The notes under the pieces are model-generated. The model had not been told where the DNA came from and ran no database searches. It saw only the letters and a program-made list of their open reading frames with translations. Below, piece by piece: positions 36,368 to 46,348 of a DNA stretch of 64,000 nt. The stretch is taken from the NCBI GenBank assembly GCA_016721825.1, contig JADKHI010000006.1, positions 558,001-622,000 on the forward strand. The letters are read 5' to 3'. This DNA is from Flavobacteriales bacterium (lineage in GTDB: Bacteria > Bacteroidota > Bacteroidia > Flavobacteriales_F > PHOS-HE28). The stretch's first letter is position 1; every line of letters begins with the position of its first letter. Position numbers and translations under genes: made by a program.

Positions 36368-37300
36368 ATGCCATCCTTCGTTCGGCGGAACCCGGTGACC
36401 ACCTTCGTGTTGATCACCCTGGGTCTTCAATTCGGCATCGTCTTCAGTGTCTGGCTCATGCTTCCCCCGGGAGGCCATGTGCATGCTGATCCGCGCTTGC
36501 ACATGTTGTTCCGCATGCGGGTCTTCGGTCCGCTCGCGGCCTGTGTCGGCATCACATGGTGGCTGGAGCGTAAGGCCGGTCTTCGGGCTCTGTTCTCTTC
36601 ATTCCTGGTCTGGCGCGTGCCGTTGAAGTGGTACCTGGCGGCCGGTGTGTGGAAGTTCCTGTTCGCCTACCTCGGCATAGGCGTAATGATCATGGCATTG
36701 GGAAAGTGGCCTGTGCAAGGCATGGTGCTCCCTCATTTCTGGGATGGCTGGTTGGTGACCCTGCCCTTCATCTTCGGGATCGCCTTCGTGGAGGAGACCT
36801 GCTGGATGAAGTTCTGCCTGACCCGTTTGCAAATGCGCTATTCCGCCCTTGTGAGCACCTTGATCATCGGGAATTGTTGGGGCCTTTGGTATCTACCGAT
36901 GGTGGCGATCAATGAAGGGGTGCCGCCCGGTTACCCGATCATTGTGTTCCATGGGTGCATGATCAGCCTTACCATTCTGCTGGCGTGGCTCTACAACAAC
37001 ACCCACAGCGGTGTGGTGCTCATGTTGGCCCAGGTGGTGAGCAACACCGCCTTCTTCATCGCGCCGATCCTGCCGCCCAACAACGAGATCCCCGCGAACA
37101 CGCCTACGCTATTCGCGCCCGCGCCTTGGAATAACGTGTTGCTGGATGTGGATTACGTCACGTGGTTCAGCCTGATCTTCATCCTTGCCGGGGTGCTGAT
37201 CGTGTGGCGGGCCGGTGCGCGGGACCTCGGCCCACGACCCCGGGCCCGCTGGGACGAAGGCATGCGCGAGCGTGCTGCGGAGGTTGCCGCAATTGCTTGA
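36368..37300 (+). CDS. CPBP/CAAX-protease-like membrane protein (copy 2)
   Basis: A 310-residue protein with about eight hydrophobic segments. It carries FVEETCWMKFCLTRLQMRYSALVSTLIIG, the EE-containing helix of CPBP intramembrane proteases, then WGLWYLPMVA and HSGVVLMLAQVVSNTAFF. The canonical EExxxR arginine is absent and the HxxxN helix is modified, so catalytic activity is doubtful. It is the intact paralogue of 28892-29757. It converges on the methyltransferase-nuclease gene with a 65-bp gap. Confidence 0.83.
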   Translation: MPSFVRRNPVTTFVLITLGLQFGIVFSVWLMLPPGGHVHADPRLHMLFRMRVFGPLAACVGITWWLERKAGLRALFSSFLVWRVPLKWYLAAGVWKFLFAYLGIGVMIMALGKWPVQGMVLPHFWDGWLVTLPFIFGIAFVEETCWMKFCLTRLQMRYSALVSTLIIGNCWGLWYLPMVAINEGVPPGYPIIVFHGCMISLTILLAWLYNNTHSGVVLMLAQVVSNTAFFIAPILPPNNEIPANTPTLFAPAPWNNVLLDVDYVTWFSLIFILAGVLIVWRAGARDLGPRPRARWDEGMRERAAEVAAIA

Positions 37301-37365
37301 GCGAAGCCTGGCATAAAGGCGGACCGCTGTTCTCGCCCGGTTCGCTGTCAACCTTCGGTGCCCGT

Positions 37366-39051
37366 TCATTCCCGCTCCACACTTCCGTTCACTTTCAGCT
37401 TTACCACTTCCAAGCCCTCCAAGCCTTCGGCATCCACGGCCATTACGGCGATGCTGTGCAGGCCGGGTTTGAACGTGTGCTCTTGCGTGCCGATGCGGTC
37501 CAGCAGCACTTCGGGTCGGAAGCCCTTGGCAGGATCGTAGTCCCAATCCCAGCTGAAGAACTCGATGCCCGCCTCGCTCTTGCCTGCGGCATCCAGTTTC
37601 AATTGGCGCACACCTCTCTTGTCGCGGCCCAGTTCGGTTATGGTCATGCTCACCGTAGGCTTCTTGGCGATGGGCACAATGTCTTCCACGGCCACCAGCT
37701 TGATGATGCACCCCTCCTTGCTCTTCAGCCGGGCCACTTCCTCTACGGCACCTTTGTTGAAGCTGAAGGCGATGAGGTAGGCCGCAGGCGCACCGGCCGC
37801 CTTCTTCTTCTCGTACAGTTTCTTGTCGAAACGTTGCAAGGCGCTGAAGAGGTTGTCGATCACATTGCGGCCCACGGCGTCGCTGCGCTTCACTTGGATG
37901 GGAGCCCCATCGTGGTGTTTGCCATCGAGCCCCAGATCGCCGCCCTTCTTCGCATTGGCCGTGCCGCCGAACTGCCCGATGATCCAACTCTCGAACGCGA
38001 ACGCGTCCTTGTTGCGCAGGGTATCGTAGTCGTACTTGTGCAGTTGCACGGTGAAGTCCTGGCTCATCAGGTCGCGCTGGTTGTCCAAGCGGTACTGCGT
38101 CACCTTGATGGCCTGCACGCTCTGGTCTATGCCGATCCACTTGCGTTGCAGCTTGTCCGCCACGGCCACAGTGGTGCCACCGCCCACGAAGGGATCCATC
38201 ACCACATCACCTTCGTTGCTGGCCATGCGGATGATGCGCTCCATTAAGGCTTCGGGCTTTTGCGTTGGGTAGCCGATGCGCTCCTTGGCAGAGGCCTGAA
38301 GGTTCTTGACATCGACCCAAAGGTTGCCAATGAGAGCACCCTTGGATTCATCCAAATACATCCTACGTCTAAGCCGACCATTGACATCACTCGGGTAGAT
38401 GATCTCTCCCCTTGCGTCCAACTCCTCCATCATTTCCTTCGAGAACCTCCAGCCCTTAGCTGGCGGTGGAAAGCCCTTCCACTCGAACATGAGGTTCGGC
38501 CTTGGATTGGGACTATCCATCGGGCCACTCTGGTAGCGGCGCCCGTTCTCATCAGTGAAACGATAGCGGATCTCGATATCTTCTTCGGATTGATCCGAAT
38601 AGATCGGATGCCAAGTGATCTTGGATCCCTTGGAGTAGTACCAGATCGTATCGGAAACTACGGCCAGCTTCTTCTTCGCGTCGTTGTGTACTCCCGTTCG
38701 CTGCCAGATAATCTCACCCCGAAAGTTGGAACTACCGAAGAGCTTGTCCAAGATCTCGACGCGGATCCACGAGTTAGCGTGCCAATCGCAATGCAGGAAG
38801 ATGGAGCCGGTGGGCTTCAGGATGCGGTGCATCTCCTCCACGCGTTCCTTCAGCCACCCGATGTAATGGTCCATGCCGCCGCTCCAGCGGTCCTTGAAGG
38901 AGCGCACCTCACCCTCGTCGCCCCAGATCACCTCGTAATTGCGGTTGCTGAAGAAGGGCGGGTCCAGGTAGATCAGGTCAACGCTCTCGCTGTCCAGGTG
39001 CTTCAGGATCTCGAGGTTGTCGCCGAGGATGAGCTTGTTGAGGGTGGACAT
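37366..39051 (-). CDS. Beta-class DNA methyltransferase fused to a PD-(D/E)XK nuclease-like domain
   Basis: A 561-residue protein. The methyltransferase domain (1-330) has catalytic motif IV first (DPPFFSN, Asp30-Phe33) and the SAM motif later (DPFVGGGTT from Asp286), the beta-class order for N6-adenine or N4-cytosine methylation. A second domain (about 345-470) contains GGDLGLDG (Asp372, Asp376) and IQVKRS (Gln386, Lys388), typical of Mrr-like nucleases. The last 90 residues look like an Ig-type beta domain ending KLKVNGSVERE. It may be a self-contained restriction-modification enzyme; no separate endonuclease gene adjoins it. Confidence 0.85.
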   Translation of the reverse strand: MSTLNKLILGDNLEILKHLDSESVDLIYLDPPFFSNRNYEVIWGDEGEVRSFKDRWSGGMDHYIGWLKERVEEMHRILKPTGSIFLHCDWHANSWIRVEILDKLFGSSNFRGEIIWQRTGVHNDAKKKLAVVSDTIWYYSKGSKITWHPIYSDQSEEDIEIRYRFTDENGRRYQSGPMDSPNPRPNLMFEWKGFPPPAKGWRFSKEMMEELDARGEIIYPSDVNGRLRRRMYLDESKGALIGNLWVDVKNLQASAKERIGYPTQKPEALMERIIRMASNEGDVVMDPFVGGGTTVAVADKLQRKWIGIDQSVQAIKVTQYRLDNQRDLMSQDFTVQLHKYDYDTLRNKDAFAFESWIIGQFGGTANAKKGGDLGLDGKHHDGAPIQVKRSDAVGRNVIDNLFSALQRFDKKLYEKKKAAGAPAAYLIAFSFNKGAVEEVARLKSKEGCIIKLVAVEDIVPIAKKPTVSMTITELGRDKRGVRQLKLDAAGKSEAGIEFFSWDWDYDPAKGFRPEVLLDRIGTQEHTFKPGLHSIAVMAVDAEGLEGLEVVKLKVNGSVERE

Positions 39052-39204
39052 GGAACAAGGTTAAGCGCCGTAAGGGAATGGAATGCCGGTTCAAGGGCGC
39101 GGCTGCCCACAGCCGCTTGTGGAAGGTGGCCAAACAAGCCAAAGTTCCTTAAGGCCGGTACCCGATGGGCGTGTGAACGTAGAAGCACTTACTTTCGTGA
39201 TCCG

Positions 39205-39552
39205 ATGCGCCACCTCTTCGCCCTCACCCTGGCCCTTTACGCCTTTGGCGTATTGGACCTGCATGAGTGGGCGCATGTGCCCGCCACGGTGGTGCATTGG
39301 GTGGAGCACCACACCGATCTGGGCCACCACGACGAGGAGACCGGCCAGCACCACGACGAACATGGCGATCACGAGCCATTCGGATGCGATGAGCACGGTA
39401 GCTGCACCGCTTTCGCTTTCGTGGGTATGATGGTGGAGCGCCAGCACACCGCGTTGCACGTTCCCGTGCTCGATCGCCCAACGGCGGTACCAATGGATGA
39501 AGGCGCGCTCGCCGCTTTCTCCGGTTCCAAGTGGAACCCTCCCAAGGCCTGA
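39205..39552 (+). CDS. Small His-rich secreted protein at the head of the efflux operon
   Basis: A 115-residue protein from ATG 39205 with a hydrophobic leader (HLFALTLALYAFGVLDLHEW). A His/Glu/Asp stretch follows (EHHTDLGHHDEETGQHHDEHGDHEPFGCDEHGSC), and the end is WNPPKA. Short His-rich proteins with a W-x-PP tail are often found before CusA/CzcA-type pumps in Bacteroidota. Metal buffering in the periplasm is inferred. It lies 118 bp before the RND pump. Confidence 0.7.
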   Translation: MRHLFALTLALYAFGVLDLHEWAHVPATVVHWVEHHTDLGHHDEETGQHHDEHGDHEPFGCDEHGSCTAFAFVGMMVERQHTALHVPVLDRPTAVPMDEGALAAFSGSKWNPPKA

Positions 39553-39670
39553 GTTGGTCCACCTCCTGGTAAACACCGGGACCGTGGACGCCGACCGCCT
39601 GTGCTATCCAGCGCGGGCTTGTCCGCTTTCGCGGGCCTTTCCATTCCGTTCCACTTCGAAGACTTTCCTC

Positions 39671-42600
39671 ATGATCGATAAGGTCATCAAGTTCTCCATA
39701 CACAATAAGGCCATCATCGGGCTTTTCACGCTCGTACTGGTGCTGTACGGGGCGTATTCGCTCTCGCAGCTGCCGATCGACGCGGTGCCGGACATCACCA
39801 ACAACCAGGTGCAGGTGATCACCACCACCCCTACGCTGGCCGCGCAGGAGGTGGAGCAGTTCGTAACGGCGCCCATCGAGCGGGCCATGGCCAGCTTGCC
39901 CGATCTGGTGGAGATCCGCTCCATCAGCCGCTTCGGCCTGAGCATCGTCACCATCGTGTTCGATGAGGATGTGGACACCTATTTCGCGCGCACGTTAGTG
40001 GATCAACGCCTGGGCATTGCGACCGATATGATCCCAGCTGGCGTAGGCGCGCCAGTGCTGGCTCCGGTAAGCACCGGGCTTGGCGAAGTTTACCAGTACG
40101 TGCTGCATGCGGATGATAGTACAACGAAGAAGTTCACCGCATCCGAGCTGCGCGAGATCCAGGACTGGATCGTAACGCGGCAACTGCTGGGTACGCCCGG
40201 TGTGGCGGAAGTGAACAGTTTCGGCGGCGAAGTGAAGCAGTACGAAGTAGCGGTGGATCCCAAGCGCTTGCAGAGCATGGACGTGACCATCGCCGATGTG
40301 TTCCTCGCGCTGGAAAGCAACAACGAGAACACCGGCGGTGCCTACATCGACAAGCGGCCGAACTCCTACTCGATCCGTGGGGCGGGCCTGCTCACCTCGT
40401 TGGACGACATCCGCAAGGTGGTGGTGAAAACGCCGGAGAACGGTGTGCCGCTGCTGATCGGCGATGTGGCCACCGTGGGCTTCGGCAGTGCGCCGCGCTA
40501 CGGCGCCATGACGCGCAACGGCGAAGGCGAAGTGGTGGGCGGCACCGTGATGATGCTGAAAGGCGGCAACAGCGCGGCCGTGGTGGAAGCCATTGAAGCA
40601 CGCATCCCAACGGTGCAGAAAGCCCTGCCGGCAGGCGTGGTGATCGAACCCTACCTCGTGCGCAGCACCCTGGTGAAACGTGCGATCAGCACGGTGAAGA
40701 CCAACTTGATCGAAGGGGCCTTGATCGTGATCTTCGTGCTGGTGCTCTTCCTGGGCAACTGGCGCGCAGGCCTCATCGTGGCCAGCGTGATCCCGCTGTG
40801 CATGCTCTTCGCGATCATCCTCATGAACGCGTTCGGCGTCAGCGGCAACCTGATGTCGCTCGGTGCCATCGACTTCGGCTTGATCGTGGACGGCGCGGTG
40901 ATCATCGTGGAAGCCACCTTGCATCACCTGCATTCGCGCTTCAAGGGGCGCATCCTCAGCCGCGAGGAGATGGACCGCGAGGTCTTCAACAGCGCGAGCC
41001 GCATACGGAGCAGTGCTTCGTTCGGCGAGATCATCATCCTCATCGTGTACATCCCCATCCTCACGCTGGTGGGCATCGAAGGCAAGATGTTCCGGCCCAT
41101 GGCCATTACGGTGAGCTTCGCCATCCTCGGCGCGTTGCTGCTCAGCCTCACGTACGTGCCCATGATGTGCGCGCTCTTCCTGCCGCGCGACACCAGCCAC
41201 ACGCGCAACTTCAGCGACCGCATGATGGACCGCTTCCAGAAGTGGTACGATCCGTTCATCGGCTATGCGCTACGCAACCGGTTCAAGACCATCGGTGTGG
41301 CCGTTGCGCTCTTCATCGGTTCCGTGTTCTTGTTCTCCCGCATGGGCGGCGAATTCATCCCTACACTCGAAGAAGGCGATTTCGCGTTCCACAGCATCCT
41401 GCCGCAGGGTTCATCGCTCAGCCAGAGCATCGTGAACAACGCCAAGGTGGAGAAGATCCTCTTGAAGTTCCCCGAGGTGAAGGAAGTGGTAGGCCGCACC
41501 GGTAGCGCGGAGATCCCCACGGATCCCATGCCGCCGGAAGCCACCGACCTCATGATCATCCTGAAGGAGAAGGATGAGTGGGTGACAGCGCACGACCGCG
41601 AAGCGCTGCAGGACACCATGATGAAGGCGCTGCGCGAACTGCCCGGCGTGTTCTACGAGGCTACCCAGCCGATCCAGATGCGCTTCAACGAACTGATGAC
41701 CGGCATCCGCCAGGATGTGGCCGTGAAGATCTACGGTGAGAACATGGACACGCTGGCCGCTTACGCCGAACGCATGGGCGCCATCGTGGGCGAAGTGCAG
41801 GGCGCAGGTGAACCGCAGGTGGAGAAGGTCGCGGGCCTTCCGCAGATCACCGTGGCTTATGACCGGGCGCGCGTGGCGCAGTATGGCCTCAACATCCGCG
41901 ATCTCAACAGCACCTTGCGCACGGCCTTCGCCGGTGAATCCACCGGTGCCATCTACGAGAACGAACGGCGTTTCGACCTGGTGGTGCGCATGGCCGCACA
42001 ACAACGCCAGAGCATCGACGATGTGCGCGAGCTTTTCGTGGCCCTGCCCGGCGGTGGACAGATCCAACTGCAACAAGTGGCCAACATCCAATTGCTGAAC
42101 GGCCCCGCGCAGGTGAGCCGCGAGAACGCGAAGCGCCGCATCGTGATCGGTGTGAACGTGCGTGGCCGAGACGTGCAAAGCTTCGTGGAGGACCTCGACC
42201 GCAGGATCGCCGATCAAGTGAAATTGCCCGCAGGCTACTACTACACTTTCGGAGGCACTTTTGAGAACCTGCAAGCGGCGAGCAAGCGGCTGATGGTGGC
42301 CGTGCCGGTGGCGCTTCTGCTGATCTTCATGCTGCTCTTCTTCACCTTCAACAGCGTGAAGCGCGCACTGCTGATCTACACCGCGATCCCCATGAGCGCG
42401 ATCGGTGGTGTGGTGGCCTTGCTGCTGCGCGACATGCCCTTCAGCATCAGTGCAGGTGTGGGCTTCATTGCGTTGTTCGGTGTGGCGGTGCTTAACGGCA
42501 TCGTGCTCATCGGCACCTTTGATCAACTGGAAAAGGAAGGTATCACCGACCTGAAGGAACGCGTGCTGAAAGGCACACGGATCCGCTTGCGGCCCGTGCT

Positions 42601-43992
42601 GATGACCGCTGCCGTGGCATCGTTGGGCTTCCTGCCCATGGCCCTCAGCGGTAGTTCCGGCGCCGAAGTGCAACGGCCATTGGCCACGGTGGTGATCGGC
42701 GGATTGATCACCGCAACGGCCCTTACCCTGTTGGTGTTGCCGGTGCTCTACCTGCTCTTCATGGGGGCGGGCAAGAAGCGCGACCGTGGTGACGGAGGAA
42801 CGGCGAAGGCGCCGCTCATTGTCGCTTCGTTGCTTTTGATGTGCGGCGGTGGCAATGCCATCGGGCAGGACCGTGTACCCATGGATACGGTGATCGCCCG
42901 CGCTGTGCGCACACACCCGAGCATGACCGCTGCGGAACTCAGCGTGCAGGAACAGGACGCCATGCGCAAGACCGCTTTCAACCTCTCCCCGATCAGTGCG
43001 CAATACATGCACGGGCAGATCCAAGGGCCTTACCGCTCCGACATCAACCTGCAAGCGACCACCGGCTTCGCTTTCCCACCACCATCGCGCGGCGCTCAAC
43101 CTACCTGAAGGAGAGCATGCGCCTGGCCGAGAGCGAGAAACTGGGCACTGCGGCCTACGTGAAGGAGAGCGCGGGCGGGGCCTACCTGCAATGGGCCATG
43201 GGTCTGGAACAGGTCCGCATGCTGCAACAGCTCGACAGCGCGTATTCGTCCATGGCGGCGTTCGCGACCAAGCGTTTCGAACTTGGCGAGACCGGTCGGT
43301 TGGAGAAGACCAGCGCGCAGAGCCGCGCAGAGCAGGTGAAGGTGCGCTTGCGCCAGGCACAGGCCGATCTGCTGGCCTACCAGGCCGAAGTGGAGCGCTG
43401 GACCGGTGCCCTCAACGGCGCAGCACCGATCACCGATGAACTGCTGAGCACTGCACGCGCGCCCGATCCCGGTGGAGGCAGCGACCCACTTCTGCTCTCC
43501 ATGGAACAACGCGCGCTCGTGGCCGAGGCCGAATGGAAACTGCAACGCAGCCAATGGGCACCCAGCCTGCAGGGCGGCGGCTTCTACCAGACCTTCGATG
43601 GCAACGCACCCTTCAGCGGCTACATCATCGGCGCGTCGATACCATTGCCCGGCAGCGGGCAGGGCGGGCGCACGAACGCCGCGCGCCTGCGCAGCGAGAT
43701 CGCCGCGCAGGAACTGGAGGCCGCACGCCGCCAGCGCACCAGCGAACGCGCCAGCACACAAGCCCAGCTTTCGCAACTGCGCGAGAGCCTCACGTACTAT
43801 GAAAGCACCGGTGCCGCGTTGGCCGAAACGTTGCGTGACGATGCCTTGCGCGCCTATCGAGCGGGCGAAGCCGATTACTTCCAGTTCACCCAAGGCATCG
43901 AGCAGGCCTTCCAACTCAACGCCGAGCATTTGCGCGTGCGTTACGAGCTCGCCCTCACCGTCCTTCACCTCCGCGCCCTGCAGGGGCTCTAA
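39671..43992 (+). CDS. CusA/CzcA-type RND efflux pump fused to a TolC-like channel (one apparent frameshift)
   Basis: The first frame (39671-43108) encodes a complete heavy-metal RND transporter: KVIKFSIHNKAIIGLFTLV, two large periplasmic loops, GAIDFGLIVDGAVIIVEA in helix 4, and SISAGVGFIALFGVAVLNGIVLI in helix 10-11. After LLFMGAG a second leader-like segment (PLIVASLLLMCGGGNAIGQD) starts a TolC/CusC-like outer-membrane factor. That part shifts frame near 43080 (CCCACCACC, one base missing) and continues TTIARRSTYLKESMRLAESEK to the stop at 43992. Corrected length is about 1,440 residues. Such pump-channel fusions occur in other Bacteroidota. Metal specificity (Cu/Ag versus Zn/Co/Cd) is not resolved. 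Confidence 0.9.
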
Positions 43993-44004
43993 GTCCGCAT
44001 AGCC

Positions 44005-45519
44005 ATGAGAACAGAAATGATCAACAGCGCCATCGCGCGCCTCCCGCATACCCTCAGCCTCTTCATCATCGCAGTATTGGTCGCCGCCTGCGGCGGCGGC
44101 GCGGCCGCTGAAGAAGAAGGCCACGGCGGCCACGATGAACACGGCGCCGAGGGCGAAGCCAAGACGAGCGTCACCATCGCACCCGTGCAATTCACTTCCA
44201 TCGAAGGCAAGCTCGGTATGGTGGAACAGAAGGACCTGAGCACCGCGCTGAAGGCCACCGGCTTCTTGAAAGTGCCCCCGCAGAACATGGCCGACATCAC
44301 TGCCAGCATGGGTGGCACCGTGCGCGAAGTGCTGGTGCAGGAAGGTGACGCCGTACGCAAAGGACAACCCCTGGTCACGATCGCCGATGCGGCCATCATC
44401 GACCTGCAACGCGACTACATCGATGCCAAGGCCCGCCTCGTTTACGCCAAGGCCGAACTGGACCGCCAGCAAGAACTGAGCGATGCGAACGTGAGCGCCC
44501 GCAAGACGCTGCAACAAGCCACGGCCGAGCATGCTTCCTTGCAAGCCACCGTGCAGGGCAACGCACAATTGCTGCGCATGATCAACATCGACCCGGAGTC
44601 GTTGACGGGCGAGAGCGTTCGCGCAACCGCTGCCATCGTGAGCCCGATCGACGGAACGGTGGCGCACATTGCCGTGAACGTGGGCAGCCGGGTGACCGGG
44701 GATGCCGCGCTGATGCGCGTGGTGAACAACGGGAAGTTGCACGTGGACGTGTTCCTCTACGAGCAGGACATCGCCAAGGTGAAGGTGGGCCAGACCATCG
44801 ACCTCACCCTTACGAACCTGCCCGGAAAGACCTATACCGCCAAGGTGTTCGCGATCGGAAGCGCCTTCGAGAGCGAGACGAAGACCATTCCCGTGCATGC
44901 CGAGATCACCGGTGAGCGCGAAGGCCTGATCGATGGCATGGGCGTTACCGCGCGCATCGATGTGGGCCAGGCGAAAGTGACCGCAGTGCTCACCGATGCC
45001 ATCGTGAACTATGGTGGAATGGACTACGTCTTCATCCGCACGGACGGCGAAGAAGCGCATGCGCATGCCGAAGAGGCGGAGCACAAGCACGCGGAAGGTG
45101 AAGCACACGACCACGCTGCCGAGAATAAGGAGAGCCACGCAAAGGGTGAAGAGCACAGCCATGACCACGGCGCGGAACCCGCGCACAAGGAAGAGGCCGA
45201 ACATGCCCATGCCAAGGGCGAGGAACACGACCACGCAGCGGAGAACAAGGAAGCCCACGCCAAAGGCGACGAGCACGAGCACGACCACGCCGAGGAGAAA
45301 GCCGATGCGCATGGCGAAGGAGAGGAAGGACACGAGGACCACGCCCCCGTACCCGGCAGCATGACCTTCAAGCGCGTGCAGGTGAAGCGCGGCACCACCG
45401 ATGGCGCTTACACCGCCGTTACCTTCATGGAGCCGATCGAGGACGGATCGGAAGTGGTGGTAGGCGGCGCCTTCTACATCATGGCCATGATGAATACGAG
45501 CAGTGGACACCAGCATTGA
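44005..45519 (+). CDS. RND periplasmic adaptor (CusB/CzcB-like) with a long His-rich insertion
   Basis: A 504-residue membrane-fusion protein with a lipobox (AVLVAACGGG) and a His-rich start (EEEGHGGHDEHG). The adaptor core is seen in ITASMGGTVREVLVQEGDAVRKGQPLV, the coiled hairpin DYIDAKARLVYAKAELDRQQELSDANVSARK, and VSPIDGTVAHIAVNVGSRVTGD. Residues about 349-446 are an insertion of repeated HAKGEEHDHAAENKE units, very rich in His/Glu/Lys. The final beta domain resumes with TFKRVQVKRGTTDGAY and the protein ends SGHQH. It starts 12 bp after the pump gene. Confidence 0.9.
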   Translation: MRTEMINSAIARLPHTLSLFIIAVLVAACGGGAAAEEEGHGGHDEHGAEGEAKTSVTIAPVQFTSIEGKLGMVEQKDLSTALKATGFLKVPPQNMADITASMGGTVREVLVQEGDAVRKGQPLVTIADAAIIDLQRDYIDAKARLVYAKAELDRQQELSDANVSARKTLQQATAEHASLQATVQGNAQLLRMINIDPESLTGESVRATAAIVSPIDGTVAHIAVNVGSRVTGDAALMRVVNNGKLHVDVFLYEQDIAKVKVGQTIDLTLTNLPGKTYTAKVFAIGSAFESETKTIPVHAEITGEREGLIDGMGVTARIDVGQAKVTAVLTDAIVNYGGMDYVFIRTDGEEAHAHAEEAEHKHAEGEAHDHAAENKESHAKGEEHSHDHGAEPAHKEEAEHAHAKGEEHDHAAENKEAHAKGDEHEHDHAEEKADAHGEGEEGHEDHAPVPGSMTFKRVQVKRGTTDGAYTAVTFMEPIEDGSEVVVGGAFYIMAMMNTSSGHQH

Positions 45520-45527
45520 ACTTCGAC

Positions 45528-45998
45528 ATGGAAATTCATCCCCTCGACATCCGCGAAGAACTGCTGATCGCCAGCAAGTTGGTAGTTGCCGCTGTGCTCG
45601 GTGCACTCATCGGTTACGACCGGGAGCGTCATAGTCGCGATGCAGGCATACGCACCTATGCGGCGGTGTGCGTGGGCGCGGCGCTCTTCACGGGCATCGC
45701 GGGCCATTTGGAGGATGTGGCGGCCACCTCACGCATTGTAGCCAACGTTGTCATGGGCATCGGTTTCCTGGGCGCTGGAATCGTGTACAAAGATGCCGCC
45801 AGTGGCTACTCCAAAGGGCTTACCACGGCAGCCACCATTTGGTGTACCGCCGCCATCGGCGTGGCCGTGGGCCTCAATATGTTCGTCATTGCCACGACCG
45901 GTGCATTGCTCGTGTACTTCCTCATCAGCCTGCACCACCGCGCATGGTACGTGCGCTGGAAACAGCGCATCAAGCAGGATCAGAACAACAAGGATTGA
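45528..45998 (+). CDS. MgtC/SapB-family membrane protein
   Basis: A 156-residue protein from ATG 45528, 8 bp after the adaptor stop; a TTG at 45516 overlapping that stop is less likely. The MgtC domain shows VVAAVLGALIGYDRERHSRDAGIRTYA and ANVVMGIGFLGAGIVYKD, followed by GLTTAATIWCTAAIGVAVG. MgtC proteins are inner-membrane factors tied to Mg2+ stress and ATP-synthase control in other bacteria. Its place inside a metal-efflux operon suggests a role in metal stress. Confidence 0.9.
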   Translation: MEIHPLDIREELLIASKLVVAAVLGALIGYDRERHSRDAGIRTYAAVCVGAALFTGIAGHLEDVAATSRIVANVVMGIGFLGAGIVYKDAASGYSKGLTTAATIWCTAAIGVAVGLNMFVIATTGALLVYFLISLHHRAWYVRWKQRIKQDQNNKD

Positions 45999-46023
45999 AA
46001 CACAACACCAACGACCAACACCA

Positions 46024-46290
46024 ATGAAGAAAGTACTCGCACCCCTCGCCCTCGCCGCCCTGCTCTTCGCTTGCGGCCAACCCGCCGAAAGCGGCACCGA
46101 CAACAAAGACGGCCGGACCATGGGCAACGATGGCGAATTGCCCGCACACACCGAAGGCGACGGCCATGACCATGGCACCGAAGCCCACGATGAGAAGGAC
46201 GGCCACAACCACGACGATGGACACGCGCATGACGAAGCCGCGCACGATACCACCGCCGGTCACAGCCACGACGACGGCCATACGCATTGA
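46024..46290 (+). CDS. Small His/Asp-rich lipoprotein
   Basis: An 88-residue protein from ATG 46024. The signal peptide ends in a lipobox (LAALLFACGQ), and the mature part is nearly all His, Asp, Glu and Gly (DGHDHGTEAHDEKDGHNHDDGHAHDEAAHD). It resembles metal-buffering peptides and shares composition with the adaptor insertion. It is co-directional with the operon and followed by a strong hairpin. Confidence 0.75.
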   Translation: MKKVLAPLALAALLFACGQPAESGTDNKDGRTMGNDGELPAHTEGDGHDHGTEAHDEKDGHNHDDGHAHDEAAHDTTAGHSHDDGHTH

Positions 46291-46302
46291 TGAACCCGCA
46301 CA

Positions 46303-46332
46303 CCGCCCGGCGGAACTTGTCCCGCCGGGCGG
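46303..46332. terminator. Strong GC hairpin in the efflux operon
   Basis: A perfect 11-bp stem (CCGCCCGGCGG at 46303-46313 with 46322-46332) has an 8-nt loop. No T-run follows, so it may act as a partial terminator, mRNA stabiliser or attenuator between the His-rich lipoprotein and the next gene. Confidence 0.5.
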
Positions 46333-46348
46333 CGGTGCGAAACTCCCC

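Noticed and set aside
41411..45606. Large minus-strand reading frames over the RND operon
   Set aside because: Shadows of the pump, channel and adaptor genes, which carry all family motifs on the plus strand.
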